Part shown: piece by piece, positions 1 to 11,521 of the stretch
How positions within the stretch are numbered: position 1 is the first letter of the stretch
How the letters are laid out: each line of letters opens with the position of its first letter
Assembly: GCF_963662255.1 (NCBI RefSeq)
Contig: NC_085059.1
Coordinates: 16,771,588-16,835,587 of the forward strand
Direction: 5' to 3'
Length of the DNA stretch: 64,000 nucleotides
DNA from: Cinclus cinclus
Lineage: Eukaryota; Chordata; Aves; Passeriformes; Cinclidae
Translations under genes and position numbers: made by a program
The notes under the pieces: model-generated
What the model was told of the DNA's origin: nothing
What the model saw: only the letters and a program-made list of their open reading frames with translations
Databases searched by the model: none

Positions 1-416
1 TCTAATGCATCTGTCAAACGAGCTCAGAAACAATGACAGCAAATTGCAAAATTTCTGTGGGGTAAGCAGGAAAGAAAGGATCCCATCCTGATTTCTGTTA
101 CACCGGTGTCTTTTGGGAGCATTTCCAGGAAGCTATGGGGCCACTTAAGTTTAAAGAGGGAGCCAGCAGGATGAGCCAGCCCTGCAGCAAGGGAAGGAAC
201 AGGTTCTTTGCACAGGCTGCCTCCTGCTGCATCCCCACCCACTCATCCTGCCTGGCCCCCTGATGGTGCCACAGCCCTGAAGTAAGGACAGCATCTCCCA
301 CAAAATGAACACAGCACTGGCACCAGGACCATGGCAGAGCTGCCAGAAGAAGCAGGGACTCAGGAGGACATGTGCACCAGGCCAGCATTAGAATCACTGA
401 GCTTAAGGATACTTAC

Positions 417-498
417 GTTTCCAAACCAACGAGACCATCAGTATGAAAAGGATGGACCCCACTGTGACACAGGCAATGAAAATGACAGAGCTGGGAAT
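417..498 (-). CDS. TIMD4: TIMD4-like exon 6: transmembrane segment
   Basis: 82-nt phase 0-1 exon (acceptor CTTCCAG, donor GTAAGT). It encodes about 24 hydrophobic residues (VIFIACVTVGSILFILMVSL in the core) ending in WK plus a split Arg codon. It matches the transmembrane exon of the proximal gene in phase, size and end. Confidence 0.72.
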
Positions 499-3400
499 CT
501 GGAAGGGAGAAAAGGGAAATTAAAAAAAGGCTTTGGGAGCACATTTCCTTCAGAGCTATATGCACAGGAGGGGCTGCACTGGTGCTCAGAGCACTGGGCT
601 GCAGTTTGCAATGCTGTTCTGAGCTTGCCTGGATAAAGTGTTGGGAAGACACATCGAGTTGATCATGAAAAATGACATGAATTGCCTGTTCAGTATTTAA
701 TAAACCTTATTCTGAAATACTGAAGTCAGATTAATTCCATTTAACATGAGCTTTTCAATAAGGTGTCCAAAGTAGAACTAGGAGCTCAGTCACCCCCATC
801 TTTCTCTTAGGGAGGTGTAACACTCCCCTAACTTGCCTTTTGCTTGGTCCCCTCTCTCACAGGGATGCCAGGGGATGAGTTTTTTCTGAAGTGTCCAAGT
901 CAGATGGAATGCTCAGGCTTTGGCTCTATCCACTGAAAAGAGGAACAGGTTCCTGAGCTTCTAAATGAAAGTTCAAGTTTTGGTTTGCAAAATCTGTCCC
1001 TGTAGTATGAACACACTGAAAATCACCAGCATGTCCTGCTCTCCTGATTTCTACTCAAACACTCTTGAAACATACAGGACATGTTACCTTATCTCCTCTA
1101 TCTTCACGTTTCCCAGCATTGCCATCTGAATTTGCTGAAATCTCTGAAAATGAAAGAGATTGAAATTCTTACTGGCACAGTCACCTGAAGGAGTGAGGGC
1201 TGCATGGGCTGTCACTGCCTCAGTCAAGGGAACTCTCAGGGAATGAGAAGTGCAAAAAGCACCTTGCAACCAAAAGAGTTTCCACCACAAATGGTAGCTG
1301 AGGAAGCCATGGGAAACCTCAGGCTTCATCAAGAAAGAGGAAAACTTAGGGACACCTTCACTATCTCAGGTTTCTCCAAGTCCCATCCAACCTGTCCTTG
1401 AACAGTTCCAGAGATGGGACAGCCAGAGCTTCTCTGGGCAACCTGTGCCAGGGCCTCACTACCCTCATAAAGAAGTGTGTTTTTCATAATATCCAATCTA
1501 AGCATACCCTTTGTCAGTTTGAAGCCATTCCCCCTTGTCCTGTCACTCCATGTTTTTGTAGTGTCTTTCCAATATATAATTCCATGGCTATTTTTCTTTT
1601 TTAAAAACTTTTCAGAGTATGTCATCCCATTCACAACCTAATTTGCCCCAAATATCTCCATTCTGACCAGCCCCCTGTGAAAGCTGTGTTGATGTGTCTC
1701 CATATCCCATGTGCTTTTATTTTTTCAGAGACATGGACAGGGCTTGGGTAGCTCATGCCAATGTAAGTAGAAGTTCGCACAGGAGTAGAAAAGAGATCAT
1801 GATAATAAGCACTACAGCTAAACAAATGCAAGTAATAAAACCCTAAGAAGTACTAAAAACCCTGGGGATGTGTGAACTGCATTTTGTCATATGCCTGTTT
1901 TATGACACTCCACTCTCTCAGAGATCTGTACTTCAGAACTACCCCAAATCCACAAGAAATGCATATTTAACAGTGACAATGCAGGTCCAACAAGTCAAAG
2001 TTAAATTTTATGGCAACGTGCAGCCTGGCTGATGGGACCAGCTATTGCTGCTCACTATGATACTTGAAAGAGCAAAGATGCTTTTGGGGTCTGAAGTATG
2101 GCAGGGTTGTAGCTGGGAGAAAAAAAGTGAAGAGAGAAGAGAAATTAAACCAGAGCCTGGGCAGCAGGAGCCATCCACTCCAGACAGCCCAACCTCTCTG
2201 CCAAAAATTCTGCCTGGAGATGGAAGGCTTTCAGCCCTGGGTTTCTCCCTGCTGTTCTAACATCAATATAACATTCAGCAACAAATCGGCCTTCCTTTAC
2301 CTTACAGGAAGCCTGAGCTGGGTGCATTTAGTGCATTATTTCACAGAGTGGAAGGAGACCAAGTCAAGAACTGAACTTGGCTTATGGCTCTCAGGAGACA
2401 CCAGCCGATTGTGCTGCAGCATTTTCACACCTTGTGACAGTTTGACACAAGGTTTTTCACAGGTGGGAGTGACTCACACCCATCTTCTGCTGTTACTGCT
2501 GTTGTGGGGGCTCTTTCCAGCTCACTGTCACAACTGAAGTTGCTACAAGAACCCTGGACCTAAGACCCTTTGTAAACCGTATTTACAATGACAAAATACA
2601 GACATTATCCATCACCAGAAGGGTGACAAGTGAGACTGGAGTGAGAAACCCCCACAAATGTTCAAGAGACCAGTTTAGTCTCTTCTGTGAGCGCTCTCCA
2701 GGGGCATTAAGGAACATTCTGCTTTAAGTCTTTAGGTCTATCAAAAGAAGACCTGCAAAAACCACAATACTGTGGGTTTAAAAATTAAGAGATTCTTAGC
2801 TCTTACTGGAACTAAGAGACCAAATACAACATGTCATCTTTGAATTTTAGCATTAAGTTTTCTGCTGAGGCTACAACACTTGGGAAAGATGGAAATCTCG
2901 ATGAACTCATAGTGATGACAAAACAGATATCTGAGAATTCAGTGAGGTTGAAAAGTTCGGGTTTTTTACTATCTCAGATCCAAGATACCTGACAGTTATT
3001 AAAAAATGAGTTATTCGAAATCAACTTCCTTTAGAGGTATAAAAACATGTTTTTCTCAGCTGTTGTTACATTCTGATTTCAAACAATTTCTGTGTGGACC
3101 CCCAATACTGCTAACTGCAATGAATAACTATCAGTACATGTTTGGTGCACTCGTAAGAATACTCAACAGTTTTGTTTATGCCAACTCTTTAATTTCTCTG
3201 AGCAAGCAACTTCTGACCTTGTAACGTTATCCTACTCACCCATGACTGACATACCTTCCATCAGGATAGAGGTGGTGGTTTCCTCTGCAGTTGGAAGAGT
3301 ACTTGGGAATTCAGTAGCCACTGAAACAAAGTAAAAAGTAACGCTTATAAAGATCACTAATTAGAATGGTCTTCACATGTCATTCAAATTTGTGCAGACC

Positions 3401-6400
3401 AATCTGTGGAAATGAAGTCAGTAATGTGGATAAAGCAGCAACCTACAAATGGTTTGGTAACAGGTCACTCTGATCACTAATAACAGCAGCAGCTTTCATA
3501 TGAGATGAGAATGTAAATACTCAATTTTAAACATGTTTTGAATTCTCACTATTTCTCAAGCAGAACATACTCTAAACTAAACTTTTCACCAGGAAATTTC
3601 AATTGTCTTTCCCAAATCAAGAAAAAAATTAGTGCACAGTTAAGTGAATCTCTCTTACTCCACCTCAAGTGCTGGGCTTCACATTTACTTCTGTTGCACT
3701 TCACGAGGTTTCTGCCACATTATTTCTCCATGTTAAAGCTCCTGTGCAGGAAGCCTAATCCTCTGCTGCCTTGGCTGCTCACCCCAATTTAGCATCAACT
3801 AAAACATCTGCCTAAACCCCCTGAAACACACCCATAGGCATCTCAGAGAGAACTTCCCAGATATAAATATAAGTATGTGGAGAGTCTCTATGATGCCAGC
3901 CAGGCTAACACAGACCATCTCTGCTGCACAGAAAAAGGAGAGAACTGTGCTGGTTACCCTCTGTACTTCCAAGGAGCGTGGAGCAGAACATGACATCATC
4001 AATTGTCACATCAGCTGCTTGGGAAGTAGTTGGAAAATCTGGGGGAGCACTTGTTTCCACCATAGTTACAGGGAAAATGTCATCTTCTGTCCCAGCAATT
4101 GCTGGGGGAGCAGAGGTCTCCCCTGCTAGAAACTCGGGGTGTGTGGTTTCTGGTGGAAAGGTGCTGGTTGTCAGCAGGACTGCAGTCTCTGCTGTTGCCT
4201 GGAGATCAGAGGTTGCTTGAGGAGCAAAAGTTGTTTCTGTAAAATGTTCGGAGAAAACAGGAGCATTTCTCGTGGTGGTGGTGGTGGTGGTGGTGGTGGT
4301 CACTGGAGGGGCTGCATGGAAAAAACACAGCCAAGTGAAAAGCCAGGTCAGAGCATTCTCAACCAACCCTGACAGAAGCCAATGCAGAAATGAATTTAAA
4401 TTATCTGGTTGCTAAAATACTGAAAATTAAGGTGGGAGAGTTAATATTCAGAAAGCCATTTTAATTAGCTGAAAGCATGACCAGTCAGAGAAATTCACAG
4501 ATTTATAGATTTGCTTTTCTTTTGCCAGTCTCAAACACCCCCACCTTGACTCTCTTGTAGAAGTGAAAGGTCCAGAACCTTGTGTGGTAAAACCCCAAAG
4601 CTTGAAAATTTGTTATTTTGCTTTTCAATGTCCTCATAAAAATACAGTAAACAAAAGAGCTTGGTTTTTCAGCTACAATCTTCTTGTTAATCTTTGCAAC
4701 CCGGACTGCTGCCCTCAGACTCAGGGGCAGACAAGCAATTGCTGCGTTTTTCACCCTCTCTCCTGTTGTATAGCTTAAAACAAACAAATGTGCTGTGAAC
4801 ACCAATTGCACTCTGTAAAAGCCAGAAAAAAATTGTCTTTCTGCTTTGTGGAGGGTGGATACCATCTCTTTTTTTTTTTTTTTTTTTTTTTTTCTGTGCA
4901 AGACTTTGCTTTATCCTGCAGCCCAGAAAAATAATAGGAAGGGGAACAAGCCCTTCAAGACTCTGAGACAAAATTTCCAAATATGTGGATGCTGAGGACC
5001 CACCCTTTAGGGGAAGGAAGCACCCTCAAGGGTGGGTCATCCTAATGTGTTTCCTTATTACATTAATGAAAAAAAAAAGTCTTTTCAGTGTTGGGGTGAA
5101 CCCTAAATGAAAAGCTGAATTTCATTCCAAGGTCTCTTCAAATTATACATCCCTTTTTAATTCCATCATCTTTTTAAAAGTCAAACAGAACTATACAACA
5201 AGAAATTAAATATTAATTTGAAAGGCAAAAAAGGGTAAAGGGTAAAATTTAGGTGGTTTTTTTTTAATCTAAACTGCACATTGACTGCAACTCAAATTGG
5301 TGACTGGCTGCAGATCTCCTTTGAAAAACATGTAATTTGGGAAAAAATACCTTTGGCCAAAACAAACAAAAAAGGTGTGTGTAGACTCCAATTTTCAGTA
5401 TCCCAATTTTCAATACTCCAATTTTCAATACTCCAATTTTCAGTACCCCAATTTTCAATATTCCAATTTTCAGTGCCCCAATTTTCAGTATCCCAATTTT
5501 CAATACTCCAATTTTCAGTATAGCCCAATTTTCAGTATCCCAATTTTCACTACTCCAATTTTCAGCATCCCATTTTTCAGTACCCCAATTTTCAATGCTC
5601 CAATTTTCAGTATAGCCCAATTTTCAGTACCTCAATTTTCAATACTCCAATTTTCAGTATAGCCCAATTTTCAATATCCCATTTTTCACTACTCCAATTT
5701 TCAGCACTCCAATTTTCAGCATCCCATTTTTCAGTACCCCAATTTTCAATACTCCAATTTTCAGTATAGCCCAATTTTCAATATCCCATTTTTCACTACT
5801 CCAATTTTCAGCACTCCAATTTTCAGCATCCCATTTTTCAGTACCCCAATTTTCAATACTCCAATTTTCAGTATAGCCCAATTTTCAATACTCCAATTTT
5901 CAGTACAGCCCAATTTTCAGTGCCCCAATTTTCAATACCCCAGTTTTCAGCAGCCCAGTTTTCAGTGCCCAGGGAGTGGTTTGTCCCTGCTGGCTGTGTC
6001 CCCAGGGTCCCCAGGCCCACCTGTGGCCACCTCCAGCCAGATGTTGCGCCTGATGTCGTTGAAGGGGCCGGGGATCTCCACGCGGCAGCAGTACACGCCT
6101 GCATCCTCCATCTTCACTGCCCCGATGGTGAGGGACACGTCTCCAAAGGAAACATGGCCGTGCAGGTTGTACCTCTGAGATGCTCTGAACGTCACCCTGC
6201 TGCCAGCGGTGTGCAGGATTTTGTTGGTGCACTTGGAGCTGGGGCAGCGGCCCCTGCCCCAGCACATGTCGGAGATGTCCCTGCGCCGTGTCACTGGGTA
6301 GGAGCAGGGCAGTGTCACAGCTTGTCCTTCTGTTCCTCTCACCGTGGCTTCAGACACCGTGGGTGCTGTCAGGGGACAACCAGGAGAGTTCTGGTGGTGA

Positions 6401-9400
6401 CTCTGCCTACACAACACAGTGAACAAGGTGTGGAGAAACCCTCCTGCCTGCAGCTGCTGATCCCCCAGGCTTCTGTGGCAGCTCCTGCCCCAGGCACTAC
6501 AGGCAACAGCCGGGAACTCTCAGGCTTTGCTTTGCTCCTTGTTCTGGTCCTGGCCACCTACTGCAGGGAGGCTCATAAAATACATCAAAGGCTGGGGTCT
6601 GTCGCTGGCAGCCCAAGCACAAACTGGAGACCTCTGCAAGTGGAATTTGAGAACTCTGCTCCTGCCCCATCTCTTCTCCTGGGAGGCTGTTTGAAAGTTG
6701 TTCAGGACCCTGCTGTGAAAGACATCTGGTTTTCTCAGCCCACCATCACCTCCTTTGAAAAGGAAATGCTGTCACAGTTGCTTTTCACTGACAGTCTCAA
6801 AAGCAGGGTCCAAAACAGCTATTCATGTGTGAAATTAGGGCCTAATTAAGCTGGCAGAGCAGTGGAATCTGTCTGTAGAAACCTGTTCTCAGAAAATGCA
6901 CTGAGCAAGCCCTGAAAACTAATCCCACTTACCTTGTGGAACACTGTCTACGCAGAAACTTTAGTTGTTGGTGTCATACTGATGTTTAAAAGAGCACACA
7001 CACACCTTCCTTGTCCTCTTACTCTTAGTGACCAGCTTAGGTTGGTGTTTACAGCCAATGCCCACCTTGCCATCTGGTCTGAATCTTTCCATGTATTATT
7101 CCCTCTTAACTCCTTATGACGTTCCCAAATTGCCTTAAAACAGATTTCCTCTTCAGAAAAGGCACTATATGAAAAAAGGTTCCCAGACAGGAACAAATCT
7201 CCCCTGGTTTACATTCACCTAGTCTGTGTCAGTCCTCCTACCTTTTTTTTGACCCCATGTTATCATTTACAAACTGTGGAGCAGGAACTGAGGGACCTGG
7301 GGAGCAACCAGACCTGTCCTCCAACCCTGCAGATCTGATGTCTCATGGCCAGCTTGCTCACCCCAAAGAAGACTTACTGCTGCTGCTGCTATAATCACCA
7401 GCTTCAGCCCTGGTTTGCCAAACACTTTTACTTTGCCAGCTGTTTGAATGTCTTTCCTTTTTGGCATGACTCCCAGAGAGCAAACAGATGCTTCCAACTG
7501 CATCCATGTCTCTTTTGTTTTCTCTTTAATGGACTGCTCCTTAGGTGAGGCTTTAGTCTGCGCAGGCTGCCTCATGACTTGTAATTGGGATGACATTTCA
7601 GGTCTGTTACTGCTTATCCCACTGGCAAGAGAAGCCAACCCATTCAGATTTCCACAGCTCCAAGTGCTGAAAGAATAGAGGCAGACAAAACAACAGGCAA
7701 TATGGCCTGAAGGGCAGGAGCTTCTGCAGTGAAATGAAGGCAGGATATGCCAGAAACTGAATTCCTGAATAGAGGATAAGGCTTTGTGAGATGGTGGCTT
7801 TGTCCCCTGGAAAGGGAAAGTTCATTTGCCTTGAAACAGCAAAGCAGAGAAAAGAGCCTCTCTCTCTATGAAGACAGAACAAGACATGCAATTGACCTTG
7901 AAAGTATTTTATGTGGGAGCAAGGGGTTAGTCATGAGCAGGTTAACACATGTTGTCAAGTCACCCCAACAATGATGTGTGCAAAACCAGCTGAAGCTGTT
8001 GCTAGAATTCAGGTCACTGCTTCTAGAGGAGAAAGGGGCTCATCTTCTGCTATTTCAGCCCAGTTCTGTACGGCACAAAAGCAGCTTCATTAAGCAACCC
8101 TATAACAAATGAAAATTTGCTTGCTCTTCTCTTTGAAATAAGAAGACCCCTGAACTTAGCAAATAAATAAGTAAATGATTTAAAATAAGAAGAGTAAAGA
8201 CACAAGGCATCAGAGTGTCTTCAGTGCCATTTCCCTCTAGTGCTCCTACTAGAAAGTTACAGGTTTTGCAGTTTCAAATCCTCTTTCAATTTCTGTGAAA
8301 CTAATGTTGCCAACATCTGCCTGCACTGCAGGCTGGTGAGGAGAGCTTCAATACTGCAGCAGTCTGGATTCAACAGCATGAACCTCTGCAAGGAATAAAT
8401 AACTTACTTCTCAGGTGAAGCCTCTTCTACAGACTCATTTTCCAAGGGAACAAGTAAATAGGAGGGAAAGAATATGTCTTTGGAATTTAGAGCTTCCTGA
8501 GATCCTGCTCTTACTGTGAAGAGAATCCTGTCCTTCTCTGTGACCTTCCAGACATCTAGATTTGACCCAAGGCTCTGCCTGGGTGTTCCCACTGAAATCT
8601 GTGAGGTTTGATGCTCTAAGTCCTTCATCAGTGAGAGAGAAATGGACTCCAGATGTTTAATATCCCATCCACAATAGAAGGAGGTATTAATAATTGGTCA
8701 GATCATACAGGTATACTCATATTTGTGTACAGTCTCTCTCAAACCCACCCTCAGGGGCAGTTGGCACTAAGCAGTAATTCCAATATTTGCTCTTGTAGTT
8801 GTCTTCTATCCCACAAACTGGTCATTGGATGGACAAGAATATTCATCCTCCAGCCAAAATAGATGCTTGATAAGACTTCTTTATTCCCTTGATCTATTCC
8901 TGGAATGATTTTCCTACTTTGCAGAAGATATTTGGAATCTTTGCTCTATCAATCCTTTTTTTTTTTTTTTCTTTACTGAAGTTTCTTTACTAATGAGATT
9001 GCAAGATTGCAGAGGATATGACCAATAAACAGAAAAGAAGCATTTAGCTGTCTGTTGAACCTCAAGACAACACATTCTCAGCAAGGAGCTGAGTTAAAGA
9101 ACAGGTAACAAAAGGTCATTTTCCTTCAGTAGCTCTGCAAGGAAAGAGAACAAGGGAACTAACATAGAGGAAATAGCACACATTTTTAAAAGTGAAAAAG
9201 CCACAAACCTCAAGTGGTATTAACTCCATAAATTAGGAAAAATTTTGCAGATCTTTTTCACTGTTTTGTTTTCACAAAACAAGTGCTGCTGGTTTTCATT
9301 TGAAAAAAAAAAATAAATTAGTTTCCTGAGCAAACACACGAAAAGCAGGTGAAGACTCACCTATAAAGATCTGTATCACCATCCAGTGAAACAGCACAAA

Positions 9401-9409
9401 GTGGGACAT
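417..9409 (-). CDS. TIMD4: TIM-family receptor, distal copy (TIMD4 position), 3' end cut by window edge
   Basis: Type I membrane protein with an N-terminal IgV domain and a mucin stalk. TIM-family members bind phosphatidylserine on dying cells and modulate T cells. Six exons, minus strand, all with GT-AG borders: 9409-9361 (signal peptide), 6365-6021 (IgV), 4311-3958 (Thr-rich mucin), 3320-3255 (mucin), 1143-1088 (stalk), 498-417 (transmembrane). Phases join cleanly (1,1,1,1,0,1). The IgV has the six TIM cysteines (LPC, DMC, GRC, SKC, YCC) and the FG-loop RVEIPGPFND. The large mucin exon has ten consecutive Thr and many Thr/Ser/Pro. Cytoplasmic exons are not seen and should lie left of position 1. 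The TIMD4 symbol rests on position (furthest from MED7), so it could instead be a HAVCR1-type paralogue. Family membership is secure; orthology is not. Confidence 0.72.
1088..1143 (-). CDS. TIMD4: TIMD4-like exon 5: juxtamembrane stalk
   Basis: 56-nt exon entering in phase 1 and leaving in phase 0, with acceptor TTTTCAG and donor GTAACA. It encodes a hydrophilic stalk (EISANSDGNAGKREDRGDK). The call rests on splice phase linking the mucin exon to the transmembrane exon. Confidence 0.6.
1372..1570 (-). repeat. CR1 LINE 3' fragment
   Basis: Plus-strand text reads as the complement of a CR1 3' region: landmarks CCCATCCAACCTG, TCTCTGGGCAACCTGTGCCA and CCCTTGTCCTGTCACTCCATG in that order. It is truncated and diverged, and lies in the intron before the last visible TIMD4-like exons. 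Confidence 0.85.
3255..3320 (-). CDS. TIMD4: TIMD4-like exon 4: short mucin exon
   Basis: 66-nt phase 1-1 exon between TTTCAG and GTATGT. It encodes VATEFPSTLPTAEETTTSIL and a few more residues, again Thr/Ser-rich. It fits the row of small mucin exons typical of TIM genes. Confidence 0.72.
3958..4311 (-). CDS. TIMD4: TIMD4-like exon 3: Thr-rich mucin domain
   Basis: 354-nt phase 1-1 exon, with acceptor CATGCAG and donor GTAACC. It begins APPV followed by ten Thr codons (a GTG repeat on the plus strand), then a Thr/Ser/Pro/Ala/Glu-rich stretch suited to O-glycosylation. The Thr run is likely to vary in length between individuals. Confidence 0.82.
5385..5970. repeat. 15-bp minisatellite, about 39 units
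   Basis: Tandem copies of a unit close to CCAATTTTCAGTACT, with a higher-order pattern in which 2-nt insertions (a TATAGCCC junction) recur. The last units degrade toward CCCAGTTTTCAGCAG. Because the period is a multiple of 3, frames on both strands stay open (for example Glu-Asn-Trp repeats on the minus strand); these are not genes. It sits in the intron between the IgV and mucin exons of the TIMD4-like gene. Confidence 0.95.
6021..6365 (-). CDS. TIMD4: TIMD4-like exon 2: IgV domain
   Basis: 345-nt phase 1-1 exon encoding a full TIM IgV domain. Six cysteines are visible, including the MCWGRGRC...SKC block and the terminal YCC. The FG loop reads RVEIPGPFND, so the Trp-Phe of the canonical phosphatidylserine pocket (WFND) is Pro-Phe here, with Asn-Asp kept. 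The acceptor is CTGACAG and the donor is GTGGGC. A 15-bp minisatellite begins about 50 bp past the donor. Confidence 0.9.
9361..9409 (-). CDS. TIMD4: TIMD4-like exon 1: signal peptide
   Basis: The start codon at 9409-9407 opens a 16-residue hydrophobic leader (MSHFVLFHWMVIQIFI) followed by a GTGAGT donor in phase 1. The 13 nt around the start (TCAGCCAGAATGT) are the same as at the start of the proximal TIM gene. The exon length (49 nt) is also the same. Confidence 0.75.
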
Positions 9410-9589
9410 TCTGGCTGACGGAGACACCAGGGCAGCAGTGGAAGAAGAGGAAACCAGATCTTATTCTTTCCAGAGGTGCTGAGTGAGTCCCACTGAAGTC
9501 TCATTTCTCCATTTCCAGATTTTACATGCTGCAAGTGTTTATCTCCTAAACTTCCGGATAGGAACTGGCCAAAGAGAGGATCTCCTGCT

Positions 9590-9985
9590 GCGTTCAGCCC
9601 TGGTGCAGAGCCACTCAGAGCCCTGTGGGCACTTCTGGGACACACAGTCCAACAAGGACACCCAGGTACTTGGATGTGCCCAGACAGCCCAACTGAGCAG
9701 GTGGCAGGGTCTGGAATGAAGGTCCTGTGAGGAGCAGCTGAGGACTCCAGGACTGGAGAAAAGGGGGCTGAGAGGAGCTCTGAGCTCTCTGCAGCTTCCT
9801 GAGGAGGGGATGTGGACAAAGAAATGCTGATCTGCCCTCCATGGTATCCACTGACAGGAGCTAGGATGATTCCTAGCTCAGGGACGATTCCAAGCTCACC
9901 AGGGGGGTTAACTCTGGACATTGGGAAGTATTCAGTGAGAGGGCAGTAAATCCTGGAACAGGCTGTCCTCTTCTTTCCTCTTCAA
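9590..9985 (+). repeat. Old CR1 LINE fragment
   Basis: Diverged CR1 internal/3' sequence on the plus strand. Recognisable stretches include GGACTGGAGAAAAGGGGGCTGAGAGGAG, CTCTCTGCAGCTTCCTGAGGAGGGG, and the GGACATTGGGAAGTATTC...GGAACAGGCTGTCC block. It lies upstream of the TIMD4-like signal exon. Confidence 0.7.
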
Positions 9986-11083
9986 GACACTCAGCATGGT
10001 ACTATCACCACAAATTCAATATTCTGTTTGCTTTGCCATTCCCTGGAATACTTAAGGCCCACTTCTGTTCCAGGGTCCTGAGTGGCAAGAACAAATTCTG
10101 TGCTTTTACACCCCTGGACATTTGGCATAGTCACCCCTCAGACTTTGTCTTCACTTCCATTTGCCTAATACCTCACTTCCATGCCTTTGCCTTCTGCTTG
10201 AAGACCACTCTCTTTCCCCAGCTTAGTATTTTCTGTTTGCAAAGACAGCCTGGGAGGAAGTTGTTGCTAATGTTTTGTTGCCAAAACCACATCCTTCCCA
10301 AAGAAATGCAACATCATCTTCAAGAAATACATTTCACTCCTTTTGACTGTTTTATTTCTTTCTGACCAATTGACAAATAAGTCCTCTGGAAGTTCTTCTC
10401 TGGAACAGCTGAGTAATAAAGCAAAAGTAATTCAGGGCAGTAAGGTCAGGAATGAAGAATTGCAGATAGACAAAATTCTGTGCAAATAAATGTAACACAG
10501 TGCAAACTGGAGTGCAATTCCAAGTTCAAGTGATAAAATGATAGGCTTTTAACCAGGCATTACACTTTTAGTAATGAGATTTTGGGCTTATCATGATAGT
10601 CAAGCGCATGAAAATATCACCCTGCTGCTTGCTAGCACTGAAAAAAGCAAATAAAATCTTAGCAGTAAAGGCAATGAGTAAAATACCTAATTTGCTATAT
10701 GCTACCAGGTACAGCTCACACAATGGCACAACCCCAGCTGCTCTGTGAACAGAACTAATGAAACCTGAGGCATCCAGTATCCTGGAGACTTTTTCCCTGC
10801 AATGATCATAGTTTCTCCCATTGCTCACCACCCAGCAGTGGCTGTGAGCTGATGCTCAGCTGATGCCAGGGCAGGGAGCAGCTGAATCTCAAACTTGGGT
10901 CATTATTCAGCTACATATTTGCATGAAGTTTGTCCAGACTGGACTGGACAGTTTGTCACAGGCAACCAGGAAAGGCACAGGATGAATACAGCATTCTATC
11001 AGCTTTGCTCTTTTAACAAGACTGGGCCAACAGCAGCAGAGTGCATTGAAAGCCATCCAAAATCCAAGTGTGCTGGGAAGAAC
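9986..11083. other. Intergenic sequence, nothing recognised
   Basis: About 1.1 kb between a CR1 fragment and the minus-strand solo LTR. Short open frames only, with no domain or splice-consistent exon seen. Confidence 0.5.
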
Positions 11084-11517
11084 TGATGTCTAGAGAGGCT
11101 CCCTGGAACAGAGGCTGGACAGAGTTAAAGGAATAAAGCAGGTATTTATTAAAAGACCTTCAAAGGATTCACCTTGGGCAGTACAAGAGCCTGGCCATGG
11201 CTCCACCCAAGATGGACAATTGGTCACAATTTTTCACACTTTTATAAGTTTTGGTCCACTTACATATTGGAGTTAATTGTCCAATTCCAGCTCCAGGTTC
11301 TGCAGTGCCATCCTCCCAGATTCTCTCCTCAATTCTCTGCTGTTTGCACTTTTTGGGGCTGAAGCTGCACTGGTGTCCTTGGTTCTGGGGCTGGACAAGG
11401 ATTGTTTGTGTGACTGAGCTGTGAGGAGAATTTGCTAACACTTAATATGAAGTTCAAAGTCACACACCAATATAACAGAAAATCTGAAAAATATAAAAGC
11501 TAAAACTTAAGGCACCA
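11084..11517 (-). mobile_element. Solo LTR of an endogenous retrovirus (copy 1)
   Basis: 434-bp LTR read on the minus strand, with ends TGGTGCC...ACATCA. Internal landmarks in order are a polypyrimidine/TTTTTCAG region, a TATA box (ACTTATAAAAGTG), an AATAAATACC polyadenylation signal and an ACTCTGTCCAGCCTCTG 3' block. A perfect 4-bp target duplication GAAC flanks it (11080-11083 and 11518-11521). No internal gag/pol/env or second LTR is present, so it is a recombined solo LTR. It aligns end to end with the copy at 43677-44103. A 4-bp duplication is typical of class I (gammaretrovirus-like) elements; the class is an inference. Confidence 0.88.
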
Positions 11518-11521
11518 GAAC

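Noticed and set aside
1..410. Cytoplasmic-tail exons for the distal TIM gene
   Set aside because: A candidate acceptor (CCCCACAG on the minus strand) is followed by an early stop in the required phase, and no tyrosine motif is visible; the exons probably lie outside the window.
5264..5970. Open frames with Glu-Asn-Trp or Asn-Phe-Gln repeats
   Set aside because: Direct translation of a 15-bp minisatellite in an intron; frames are open on both strands only because the period is a multiple of three.
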